Notes under the pieces: model-generated
Databases searched by the model: none
Told to the model about the DNA's origin: nothing
The model's input: the letters and a program-made list of their open reading frames with translations, nothing else
Part shown: positions 42,230-50,711 of the stretch, one piece after another
Layout: each line of letters begins with the position of its first letter
How positions within the stretch are numbered: the first letter of the stretch is position 1
Made by a program: the position numbers and the translations under genes
Source of the DNA: Haloarcula sp. CBA1129
GTDB lineage: Archaea; Halobacteriota; Halobacteria; Halobacteriales; Haloarculaceae
Direction: 5' to 3'
NCBI RefSeq assembly: GCF_008729015.1
Contig: NZ_RKSM01000003.1
Coordinates: 248,001-312,000 of the forward strand
DNA: 64,000 bases

Positions 42230-44437
42230 GTGGCAAGTACTTCAAACAGCAGTCAACCCGCAACAACGAATAAAATAGTAAATAGGGATTACCGGAGTGT
42301 GACCAACGAAGAACAGAATCGCTCGCACGACAGTGAGGGGGTGTCGCGGGAAGACAGGAGTCCGACGGGCACGACCGTCGTAGACCGCCGCACGTGCATG
42401 AAATTGGTAGGTGTTGCCGCTGCGTCCCTGGCGGGATGTGCCGGTAAAGGTAGTCCTACCACAGGTAGTTCGGCGACACAGTTCGGATACGGGGGCGAGC
42501 CCGCAGTGACATCCCAACTCGCCGCGGTCGACGTTTCGGAGGTAGCCGGAAACGCAAGCGTGGCGAAGTCGGTCAGTAGCCTCAGCGTTGATTCGACGCT
42601 CTCGACGGCGCTCTCGACGGGCACGTCAGACCTCTTTGCGTTCAGGCCTGACGCCGAAGACGTAACCGTCAAGTTCACGCCCGGCCCCGACACGGGGCCC
42701 GCGGCCCTCGGGGTATTCGACCCCGACGGCGAACTGCTGTCACAGGCGTACGCGAGTTCGGACGCCCCCGTGTATCTCCCAGAATCGCTCTCAGACAGCG
42801 GGACATATTACCTGCAAGTCATGGATGTCAGTCGGAGCGGTGGCGATTACTCGCTGGCCCTCTCGGCTGGCAACACGACGCAGTCACAGTCCCCCTACGA
42901 GGGAACGGTCAGGTCGATTCCGGGCCGTATTCAGGCACAGAACTTCGACATCGGCGGCGAGGGCGAAGCGTATCACGACACATCCGCCGGGAACGTCTAC
43001 GGGCCCGCCAACCGGGACACCGACGTCGACATCCGATCGACGGGGGATGAGTCCGGGGAGTACAACGTCGGCTACTTCCAAGCCGGGGAGTGGCTCGAGT
43101 ACACGACCGCCGTCTCTCCGGGAACGTACGATATCAGTCTGCGAGTCGCGTCGGCGCTCTCGGACGGACAACTCGAACTGTCTATGGGCGACGGGACTCT
43201 CGCAACAGTCACCGTACCTAACACGGGCGACTGGACCTCATGGGAAACCGTCACCGTAGAGGATGTCGAAATAACGGCCGACCAGCAATCGACCCTTCGA
43301 GTCGAGGCGCTGGATTCCGGTGTGGAGTTCAATTGGGTCGAGTTCGAGAAAGTTGACGTTCAAGAACCGTACAACGGGACATCCGCAACGATTCCCGGCC
43401 GTATCGAGGCCCAGACGTACGATACGGGCGGCGAAGGGGTCGCGTACTCCGATACGACAACCGGCAACGAATACGACACCGGGTACCGCGATTCCGATGT
43501 CGACATCCGAGAGACACAAGACGTCTCCGGCAAGTACAATATCGGCTACTTCGAGGATGGCGAGTGGCTCGAATACTCGGCCGACGTTTCGCCGGGCCAG
43601 TACGACATCAAGGTCCGCGTGGCGACGACCCGGGACGACAGACAACTCCGGTTCACGCTCGGCGAGCAGACGCTCGGCACCCTTGACGTCCCCAACACGG
43701 GCGACTGGACAGCGTGGACAACTGCGACGTTAGAGGACGTTACCATCGACGCCGACGGCCAGCGAGTGCTTCGGGTCGAAGCTATCGGGTCAGGTATCGA
43801 TTTCAATTGGGCTGAGTTTGAGATCGCCGGGAATCAGCCGCTCGACGACGTTCCGACGCTTCCCGGCAGGATACAATCCCAAGCGTACGACCTAGGCGGC
43901 GAAGGCGTGTCGTATCATGATACCACTACTGGTAATGAGTACGACCTCGGCTATCGGGGCTCTGACGTCGACATCCGGGAAACGCAGGACAGTTCCGGGA
44001 CGTACAACGTCGGGTATTTCGAGGACGGCGAATGGCTCGAATATACCGCTGAGGTGCCGGCCGGAACATACGATATCAACGTCCGCGTTGCGACGACACG
44101 CGATACCAGACAACTGCAGTTCAGCCTCGACGGTGAGCAACTTGGGACAGTCGATGTGCCAAATACCGGTGGCTGGACAGCATGGGAGACAGCGACCCTT
44201 CCTGACGTAACGGTTCAGGATAGTGGTACTCACGTCATCCAAGTGAAAGCAATCGGCTCCGGCATTGATTTCAACTGGTTCGAATTCAGTGAAGCGGCAG
44301 AGACGGAGACAACAACTAAAACCGAGACATCGACAGAAACGGAGACAGCAACAGAAACCGAGACCGCAACCGAGTCAGATACTGACAACTTCGGAAGCGA
44401 AGGCTACGGAATGGGTGGGTACGGGGGTGCCCAATAA
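42230..44437 (+). CDS. Tat lipoprotein with three CBM6-like carbohydrate-binding modules
   Basis: 735 aa, GTG start at 42230. A polar leader of about 50 residues precedes twin arginines (53-54) and a lipobox ending at Cys70. A beta domain resembling pre-peptidase C-terminal modules follows (about 90-215; FTPGPDTGPAALGVFDPDGELL). Three homologous modules come next at about 229-373, 388-530 and 543-686, each with a PGRI-x-(A/S)Q start, GYF-x-x-GEWLEYT and a [GV]-[IV]-[DE]FNW end, as in family 6 carbohydrate-binding modules. A Thr/Glu linker (689-718) leads to the tail FGSEGYGMGGYG. No catalytic domain is present, so it probably binds surface polysaccharide. The beta-helix gene starts 12 nt after its stop. 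Confidence 0.85.
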   Translation: MASTSNSSQPATTNKIVNRDYRSVTNEEQNRSHDSEGVSREDRSPTGTTVVDRRTCMKLVGVAAASLAGCAGKGSPTTGSSATQFGYGGEPAVTSQLAAVDVSEVAGNASVAKSVSSLSVDSTLSTALSTGTSDLFAFRPDAEDVTVKFTPGPDTGPAALGVFDPDGELLSQAYASSDAPVYLPESLSDSGTYYLQVMDVSRSGGDYSLALSAGNTTQSQSPYEGTVRSIPGRIQAQNFDIGGEGEAYHDTSAGNVYGPANRDTDVDIRSTGDESGEYNVGYFQAGEWLEYTTAVSPGTYDISLRVASALSDGQLELSMGDGTLATVTVPNTGDWTSWETVTVEDVEITADQQSTLRVEALDSGVEFNWVEFEKVDVQEPYNGTSATIPGRIEAQTYDTGGEGVAYSDTTTGNEYDTGYRDSDVDIRETQDVSGKYNIGYFEDGEWLEYSADVSPGQYDIKVRVATTRDDRQLRFTLGEQTLGTLDVPNTGDWTAWTTATLEDVTIDADGQRVLRVEAIGSGIDFNWAEFEIAGNQPLDDVPTLPGRIQSQAYDLGGEGVSYHDTTTGNEYDLGYRGSDVDIRETQDSSGTYNVGYFEDGEWLEYTAEVPAGTYDINVRVATTRDTRQLQFSLDGEQLGTVDVPNTGGWTAWETATLPDVTVQDSGTHVIQVKAIGSGIDFNWFEFSEAAETETTTKTETSTETETATETETATESDTDNFGSEGYGMGGYGGAQ
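42914..44290 (+). repeat. Three tandem CBM6-like module repeats (about 460-470 bp each)
   Basis: Units start near 42914, 43391 and 43856, each encoding PGRI-x-(A/S)Q at its beginning. Units 2 and 3 are the closest pair (shared DVDIRETQD, GYFEDGEWLEY, RVATTRD, GSGIDFNW), so the third module arose from the second or the reverse more recently than the first. Recombination between units could change module number. Confidence 0.7.
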
Positions 44438-44449
44438 CGCACTATATCA

Positions 44450-45709
44450 ATGGCAGAACGATACAACACGCCCGCGGAGGGCACGCTCGATTGGCACGTA
44501 CCGCTTAACGAAAACTTCGAAAAACTCGACAATCACGTCGAACTCCGGGACGCTGAGTCTAACATCAGCCAGTACGAACCGAAGACAGGGTCGAAGTTCC
44601 TGGCGACCGATACCGGCACAGTATACATCGGCGACGGCACCAACTGGAACCGCGTCGGGAGCCTCAGTACATCCGACGATTCAGTTTCTGAAGCCGACGA
44701 CGGTTCGCTCATCGCCCCGCCGGGCGAAGTACAGTCCGTGATCGATCAGGCGTCGAAGTCACATACATGGGCACAGGGCCCAAGTCGGACTGTAAAGCTC
44801 GTCTCCGGGGAGAACTACTTCCCGTCGGATACTATCAAACTGAGACGGAACGTCCGACTCGAATGTAACGGTGCTCGGATCATTCCAGAAGGCGACTTCA
44901 ACGTCATCGAGATGTACCGTGGGACACAACTCATCGACCCGTTCATTGATACCCGGTCTGTTAGCTGGAATTCGACACAGGTCGTCGTCGGCGCACCGGA
45001 CGCAGACAAGATCGAACTGGCGAACCGTGCAACCGTTGAAAACGCCTATCTCTGGGGAACTCCCGGAGAGGGTATCGGACTGCAGTTCTTAGGCGGGACG
45101 AGGCCCTGCTCAATGCAGGTGGCTAGTGGAACAATACACGGGTTCGATATCGCGATCGACCTCTATGCCAGTGGGGACGATTACAGTGGACAGGGCGACT
45201 GGTCGAACGGGAACCAGTTCTACGGCTCACTAGAGGCCTTCCGTGTTGGCGTCAACCAGCGCTCTGAGGGCGCCGAAGTCTCGGGGAACGTCTTCAAGTT
45301 GATGGTCCAACCCGACAACGACGTGAGCGAGTGGCTCTGGTACATGGAGGACGATCCCCGCTCTGACAGCGACCGGGACGACAATATGTACCGGAAGTCC
45401 GGGAACACCATGATGGTGTATCCGTGGGATAACAATAATTACATGGATAACAATCCGTTTGCCGAGAGCGACGACCGGAAGCCGCCGATATGGTACATCG
45501 GCGAGGGGATAAACTACGGCAATTCACTCGTTGACCAGTCAGGGAAGCTGGGGAACCAGTACATCGTCAACAATTCGGACTACCCAGATCGGAACGGGGT
45601 TTTCACCTATCATGGTGGGAAGGTCACCGGCACCAGACAGTTCTCACACCCGCCTGCGTACCAGCGGAACAGCGATAGTCGGATGTGGCACGAGGACTCG
45701 AAGAACTAA
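44450..45709 (+). CDS. Tail-spike-like parallel beta-helix protein (copy 1)
   Basis: 419 aa, 12 nt after the carbohydrate-binding lipoprotein gene and so probably in its operon. The N-terminus (GTLDWHVPLNENFEKLDNHVE, then SKFLATDTGTVYIGDGTNWNRVG) is like the start of phage tail-fibre proteins. The middle (GENYFPSDTIKLRRNVRLECNGARIIPEGDFNVIEM...) is a right-handed beta-helix pattern of pectate-lyase/tail-spike type. No signal peptide, twin arginines or transmembrane segment is present, so location and export route are unclear. A paralogue lies convergently at 45756. It may bind or depolymerise glycan; catalytic residues cannot be assigned. Confidence 0.75.
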   Translation: MAERYNTPAEGTLDWHVPLNENFEKLDNHVELRDAESNISQYEPKTGSKFLATDTGTVYIGDGTNWNRVGSLSTSDDSVSEADDGSLIAPPGEVQSVIDQASKSHTWAQGPSRTVKLVSGENYFPSDTIKLRRNVRLECNGARIIPEGDFNVIEMYRGTQLIDPFIDTRSVSWNSTQVVVGAPDADKIELANRATVENAYLWGTPGEGIGLQFLGGTRPCSMQVASGTIHGFDIAIDLYASGDDYSGQGDWSNGNQFYGSLEAFRVGVNQRSEGAEVSGNVFKLMVQPDNDVSEWLWYMEDDPRSDSDRDDNMYRKSGNTMMVYPWDNNNYMDNNPFAESDDRKPPIWYIGEGINYGNSLVDQSGKLGNQYIVNNSDYPDRNGVFTYHGGKVTGTRQFSHPPAYQRNSDSRMWHEDSKN

Positions 45710-45755
45710 CCGTCGGAGGACTCACTAAACCCTCCTGACAATACGAGGCAGCGGT

Positions 45756-47057
45756 TTACTCATCCTCATTGCGCGACTGAGGGTGCCAATTTCGGCTGTC
45801 GTTTTGCTGGTAAGCTGGGCTTGTCTCGTACTCCGTGGTGCCGACGACGAATCCACCATGTGCAGTGAAGATGCCATTTCTGTCTGGTGTATCTGAGTTG
45901 TTGAGCACGTATTGGTTTCCCCGCGCCCCGCTCATATCCACAAGTGAGTTTCCATACCGGCGACCGCGTCCGATAAACCAGAATGGCGCATCTCGATCAC
46001 TCTCTGAATAGTATGAGTTGTTCCGTTTGAACGAGGATACATCCCAAGGATATGCCATTACTGTATTGCCTTTCATGACGTACATATTATCATCTCGGGA
46101 CTCACGTGGATCGTCCGCCATTTTCCAGAGCCATTCACTTACCTCTGGTTCGGGCTGAGCTTGAACACGAACGGTATTTCCGCTTACCTCTGCACCGTCC
46201 GACCGCATACTAATCCCGATCCGGAAGTCTTGTATCCGTCCCCAGAACTGGTTCCCGTTCGACCAGTCGCCCTGTGGATCGCGGTTCTCACCGGTAGCGT
46301 AGAAATCTATGGCCCGGTCAAAGCCATCGATAGTTCCGTTTGCGGTCTGCATCGAGCAGGGTTTCGAACCACCGCGGAACTGTATGCCGATGCCCTTGCC
46401 TGTATCTCCAAGGAGGTATGCGTCTTTCACCCAAGCGCGGTTGGCTGTATCCAACTTTTGTGCGTTTTGAGGACCGATAACGACCTGTATCGAACTCCAG
46501 CTTTTGCCGCGGGTATCGACAAACGGGTCAATGAGAACTGTATCACGGGCGAGCTCAAAGACGTTGAAATCGCCCGTCGGAACTACTTTAGCCCCATTGC
46601 ACTCCAGTCTGACTCCTCTCTTTAGACGGATAGTCTCGGATACTTCGTACGTCTCACCGGATACCATCTTGACGGTCTGTGCAGGAGCCTGCCCGAACTC
46701 AGATCCAGTAGATGCGGTATCGATAACATCGTGTAGCTGCCCCGGTTGAGCGATGAACGTTCCGTCACTCATTACTGTGGTTCTCCCACTGTTCTCGCCA
46801 AGTGAGACTGAGCGCGCGAGTCCTGCCGCGCTACCGAACTCCAGCCACTCCTCCCCGTTTCCAAAAAAGATACGTCGCGAATCTGTTGCGAGGAACTTGG
46901 CACCCTCCTTCGGTTGATACTGGTCCAAGTTTTCTGCAGCATCCTTGATTTCGACTTCCGTGTCGATGCGAGAGAAATTTTCGTTCAGCGGGATATGCCA
47001 GTCCTGTGTACCACGATCCGGACGCTGATAGCTATGATTCGGCGTCTCTTTTGCCAT
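45756..47057 (-). CDS. Tail-spike-like parallel beta-helix protein (copy 2)
   Basis: 433 aa from the ATG at 47057 (a start at 47075 is possible). It is homologous over its full length to the convergent 44450 product: GTQDWHIPLNENFSRIDTEVE, AKFLATDSRRIFFGNGEEWLEFG, RLKRGVRLECNGAKVVPTGDFNVFEL, PCSMQTANGTIDGFD, NQFWGRIQDFRIGISMRSDGAEVSGN and GNSLVDMSGARGNQYVLNNSD. It also lacks any signal peptide. The two genes end 46 bp apart. They have diverged enough (insertions, many substitutions) that the duplication is old or the copies came from different sources. Similarity to phage tail spikes suggests a trimeric glycan-binding fold. Confidence 0.75.
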   Translation of the reverse strand: MAKETPNHSYQRPDRGTQDWHIPLNENFSRIDTEVEIKDAAENLDQYQPKEGAKFLATDSRRIFFGNGEEWLEFGSAAGLARSVSLGENSGRTTVMSDGTFIAQPGQLHDVIDTASTGSEFGQAPAQTVKMVSGETYEVSETIRLKRGVRLECNGAKVVPTGDFNVFELARDTVLIDPFVDTRGKSWSSIQVVIGPQNAQKLDTANRAWVKDAYLLGDTGKGIGIQFRGGSKPCSMQTANGTIDGFDRAIDFYATGENRDPQGDWSNGNQFWGRIQDFRIGISMRSDGAEVSGNTVRVQAQPEPEVSEWLWKMADDPRESRDDNMYVMKGNTVMAYPWDVSSFKRNNSYYSESDRDAPFWFIGRGRRYGNSLVDMSGARGNQYVLNNSDTPDRNGIFTAHGGFVVGTTEYETSPAYQQNDSRNWHPQSRNEDE

Positions 47058-47127
47058 ATCGATCACTTTACACAAACCAAGTAAAATATGCTGATGCTAC
47101 TCTTCAAATAAAATTTCGGGGGAGCCA

Positions 47128-48309
47128 TTATTCGATCAGCGGTTGTGCGTAGGCGGTCCCTTCAGGCCTTTTTTCCAGTTCCCGATACACTCGCTCGAAG
47201 CCGTCGACCATCGAGTCGGTCGTAAATTCGCTCGCCGCTCGCTGCCCTGCGGCGGTTCCAAGGGTTTCGGCAAGAGACTGGTGCTGATGTAGCCGTATAG
47301 TCGCCCACGCAATTTCATCGGGTGCCTGTACGTCGACGAACAACCCCGTCCGGTAATTCTCCAGCAGGTCGTTAGTACCGTCTACAGGTGTCGCGACGAT
47401 TGGAAGCTCGGCAGCCATCGCTTCGATCACTGCGCCAGGGAGTCCCTCGTAGTGAGAAGGGAAGACGAAGACATCTATCGAGCCGAGAATTGCTGGAACA
47501 TCCTGTCGGGTGCCGAGGAAATGAACTGAATCAGCACAGTCGAGTGAATCGACTCGTTCCGTCAGCCGCTCTCGGTCGGCCCCATCACCGACGAAAACAA
47601 GATGTGCTTCGGGGATTTCGGAGACGATAGTTGGCCATGCATCGAGGAGATCAAAGTGGCCTTTCCGCTCAACAAGACGACCGACGGTTCCGATGATAGT
47701 GTCCTCCGTCGGGATGTCTAGCTCTGATCGCAGGTTCGCTGGGTCTGTTGTCCGATACTGTTCTACGTCCCGCCCATTGTAGACCACCGCCACGTTTTCT
47801 TCGTCTGCACCACGTTCAATGGCGTATTTCCGTCCCGCTGTGGAGTTCGAAACGATGGCGTGTGAGAGTGAGATCGTCATCCGATCGAGAACACGGCGGA
47901 CAAACGGTTCCTCGTTAGGTACTTCTCGAATGCCGGTAATAATGGTTGCAGAACAGACCACGCCAGCGATCCTAGCGATTACGTTGTCGTAAAAAAGGAA
48001 CGATTGTATGAGGTCGGGTTGTTCACGGCGGGCGACGAGACAGAACTTGAGCGGGGCGAACAAATAGACGAGTGGGCTTTCGACTCCATCTATCGCCCCG
48101 TTTGAAACACGACCAGCGTCCGTGAGCGACCGAACGGTGACCTCCGGGGAAAGGTCTGTCGCAAGCGGATTCGTGGAAAATATTGTCCAGATGGTGACAT
48201 CATACTCATCTCCATTGACCTCATTCGCGAGGTCAACAAGTGTGCGCTCGGCACCACCGACGACCAGCGCGCCGATGAAGTACCAGAGGGTCGTACGCTC
48301 CGCGGTCAT
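47128..48309 (-). CDS. Family 4 glycosyltransferase (copy 1)
   Basis: 393 aa, GT-B fold. N-terminal GALVVGGAERTLVDLANEV (acceptor-side glycine loop), C-terminal donor domain with IIGTVGRLVERKGHFDLLDAWP, LVFVGDGADRERL, LGTRQDVPAILGSIDVFVFPSHYEGLPGAVIEAMA; the E-x7-E motif (EGLPGAVIE) is present. It should build the cluster's glycan from a nucleotide sugar. It lies on the minus strand with the other polysaccharide genes from 47 to 56 kb, 73 bp from the sulfatase-like gene upstream. Confidence 0.88.
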   Translation of the reverse strand: MTAERTTLWYFIGALVVGGAERTLVDLANEVNGDEYDVTIWTIFSTNPLATDLSPEVTVRSLTDAGRVSNGAIDGVESPLVYLFAPLKFCLVARREQPDLIQSFLFYDNVIARIAGVVCSATIITGIREVPNEEPFVRRVLDRMTISLSHAIVSNSTAGRKYAIERGADEENVAVVYNGRDVEQYRTTDPANLRSELDIPTEDTIIGTVGRLVERKGHFDLLDAWPTIVSEIPEAHLVFVGDGADRERLTERVDSLDCADSVHFLGTRQDVPAILGSIDVFVFPSHYEGLPGAVIEAMAAELPIVATPVDGTNDLLENYRTGLFVDVQAPDEIAWATIRLHQHQSLAETLGTAAGQRAASEFTTDSMVDGFERVYRELEKRPEGTAYAQPLIE

Positions 48310-48382
48310 TCCTGTGTCACTCCGCTTGGTTGTATGCTATTGCGATAGAGTGTGTACTCCATGTTCATGCGAACGATCATAC

Positions 48383-49579
48383 TCAGAGATACCCCATGTT
48401 TTCGAGTTGTTCTGTCGTGCTTTCGTCGATATCACGTACTTCCTCCTCACTCTCTCCGGAGAGGATGGCCGCGATATCCGTCCGCGCTTCCTCCGCGGTA
48501 AACTGTGGGTTGCCATACGTCTGATGTCCCGGGGTGAATCGACGATATGAGTCTCGAATCTTCTTGTTGTGGAAGACCTGTCGTCCGAAGGGCTTCTCGA
48601 GTAGCAGTGCCAGATAGATGATCGATGACGTCGTTTTGTGCCCGTCGACAAACGTGTGGCCACCATGTTCGTCCCAGAGGCTCTTGATCGTCCGCTCAAA
48701 CCCGCCAGTGAAACTGACGACCTTCTCAGCGGGTCCCGGTAACGAGCCGTACCGAATGTGGTTCAGGTGGGTGTAACCGGTCGTCCGACCCTCTCCTTCT
48801 CTGTTTCCATCCACCCGACCGAAATCAGGTTTGGAGGACATCGCGCTCGCGACCGTCGGTAAGATGTCCACATGATGTAAGAGCCCGTTCTCACCAGAGG
48901 GGGCCAGATCCGGATGAATGAACGACGTCGGAACGTAGACGACTTCAGGCGTCGCAAGGTGTGTGTGTCCGAAGTACCCGTATTCTCCGAGTACCTCGCC
49001 GTGGTCACTGGTATAGATGACGAGAGTATCTTCACGAAGCCCCCTACGTTCGAGCGTCTGAAGTACGCTCTTGAACTCTTCGAACGAGCGGCCAACACCG
49101 TTGTAGTAGTCTTCTCGCGCCGTGTTCGGGTCTGACGATACGCGCCAGAGGTATTCAAGAGCGGTCTCGCTGCGGTATTCGTAGTTGTCCCAATCGAATC
49201 CGTTATACGGCGCGTGGCCACCGGGCCGACGCGCAACGTGGACAAAGGGGGGCTCGATCTCGTTAATCGATTTTCGGGGGGGATTAGCAAACATCTCCGC
49301 AATACTGTGGTTCATGCCCCCTTGAGCGGCTATTGAAACCTTGTGGCTCTCGATATCGAATGCTGAGCGGACGTTCGCGGGCACAGAATGCTTGAAACTG
49401 TGGATGTTGCTGTTCGGTGGTAATAGCCCGGTCAGTAGACTCCCGAACGACGTGGGCGTGTGTGTTGATGCTGCAACCGTCTTGTGGGTCTGCCCGAGTT
49501 CCGCGAGATCATCGTTAATTGCGTTATATCTGACAGCATCGTCGACATATATGAGGACGTTCTCTACCTCGAGATCCAT
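48383..49579 (-). CDS. Sulfatase-like alkaline-phosphatase-superfamily protein
   Basis: 398 aa. VENVLIYVDDAVRYNAI holds the first metal Asp and a DAVRY nucleophile region; THTPTSFGSLLTG replaces the usual Cys/Ser-x-PSR sulfatase site. YTSDHGEVLGEYGYFGH is the second metal site. No signal peptide, so it is likely cytoplasmic or anchored otherwise. The C-terminus ENMGYL resembles that of the broken homologue (EHLGYVN). Members in surface-polysaccharide loci add or remove phosphate- or sulfate-type groups. The substrate is not deducible. Confidence 0.8.
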   Translation of the reverse strand: MDLEVENVLIYVDDAVRYNAINDDLAELGQTHKTVAASTHTPTSFGSLLTGLLPPNSNIHSFKHSVPANVRSAFDIESHKVSIAAQGGMNHSIAEMFANPPRKSINEIEPPFVHVARRPGGHAPYNGFDWDNYEYRSETALEYLWRVSSDPNTAREDYYNGVGRSFEEFKSVLQTLERRGLREDTLVIYTSDHGEVLGEYGYFGHTHLATPEVVYVPTSFIHPDLAPSGENGLLHHVDILPTVASAMSSKPDFGRVDGNREGEGRTTGYTHLNHIRYGSLPGPAEKVVSFTGGFERTIKSLWDEHGGHTFVDGHKTTSSIIYLALLLEKPFGRQVFHNKKIRDSYRRFTPGHQTYGNPQFTAEEARTDIAAILSGESEEEVRDIDESTTEQLENMGYL

Positions 49580-49690
49580 GCTACCAGAGGTTGGCTACTA
49601 CAGCAGTATAGTAAAGACACCCCTACGAAGTATGAAGCAGCGGGTAAAAACACTACCAGATGGCTATGCAGAGCATCTATTTGAACTGAC

Positions 49691-50647
49691 TCATTTCGTA
49701 ATTGCTTCATTTTTAACCGAGTTGAGAGTCTTCATTGCGCTTTTCGCCGGTTTGTAGCTAAATCTGCCCCCGAGCGCAGCGAGTGCGAACATCCACCTGT
49801 CAGTTCGAAACGGCCAGTAGTACACTGATTTAAGTAGTTGTGTTCTCGCATCGGAGTATGCTCTGGCGCGTAGCGCTTCCTGTCCAAGAATGAACAGCAG
49901 TGACGCGAGGAAGGCCCGCTCATATTTTCGTCCGTACCGCGCAGCGAGCGCCCGGTGTTTCTCGACCATCAGCGGGTAGGAAGTGTCTCGTTTTTCAGTG
50001 TAGTTGTTACTGATTCGGTCTGTACCTTGCGGGCAATCCCGACGTGTCAATGCTTTCGGGATGACACGAAACTCAGCGTGTAACGAGAGTCGTATCAGCC
50101 ACTCTCTATCTTGCCAGCTGGGAAACCGCTCGTCTGGGAGGCCAGCTTGTGGGATAATATCTGTCGCGACCATCAGTGTCGAGAATTCACCGAATGACTC
50201 ACCTAAGAGGAGCTCTTTTGTCACGTTCCCTTCGGTGGTAAAGATAACCTCCCGTGTGTAGTCTCCGTAATCATACTCACAGCCAGTGTAGACTACGCCG
50301 ACGCTGTCAGCGCTCTCTTCCATCTCAGAGGCCTGTCGAGCAATCTTCTCCGGGTCCCATTCATCGTCGTCATCTAACAACGCGATGTACTCCCCATCTG
50401 CCCGTTGAATTCCTGTGTTCCGTGCCTGGTTCGCTCCTCTGTTCTCTTGATGACGGACACAGTTGATTTCGATACCCTTTAGTGACTCTCCAGCAAGTGT
50501 ATCAGCTGCCGGTTGCGGAGAATGATCGTCTACAACGATGAGTTCGATGTTTGAGTACGTCTGATCTGCGACGCTCCGTGCTGCACTCCGAAGCTTGTCC
50601 GGTCGTTTGTATGTTGGGAGGACAACGCTGACGAGAGGATTTGGCAT
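49691..50647 (-). CDS. Family 2 glycosyltransferase
   Basis: 318 aa from the ATG at 50647. It is a typical GT2: PLVSVVLPTYKRPDKLRSAARSV, IELIVVDDHSP, NRGANQARNTGI, then the DxD-type YIALLDDDDEWDP. The C-terminal third (LASLLFILGQEALRARAYSDARTQLLKSVYYWP) is helical, common in archaeal surface-glycan transferases, and could touch the membrane. It is in a run of minus-strand genes with the polytopic membrane protein next upstream (64 bp). Confidence 0.87.
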   Translation of the reverse strand: MPNPLVSVVLPTYKRPDKLRSAARSVADQTYSNIELIVVDDHSPQPAADTLAGESLKGIEINCVRHQENRGANQARNTGIQRADGEYIALLDDDDEWDPEKIARQASEMEESADSVGVVYTGCEYDYGDYTREVIFTTEGNVTKELLLGESFGEFSTLMVATDIIPQAGLPDERFPSWQDREWLIRLSLHAEFRVIPKALTRRDCPQGTDRISNNYTEKRDTSYPLMVEKHRALAARYGRKYERAFLASLLFILGQEALRARAYSDARTQLLKSVYYWPFRTDRWMFALAALGGRFSYKPAKSAMKTLNSVKNEAITK

Positions 50648-50711
50648 ATAACTGGTGGTGGTTTGGGGTATCAAAGTAAAGTTAGTGTCTGGCTATGCGT
50701 CACCTTGCTGG

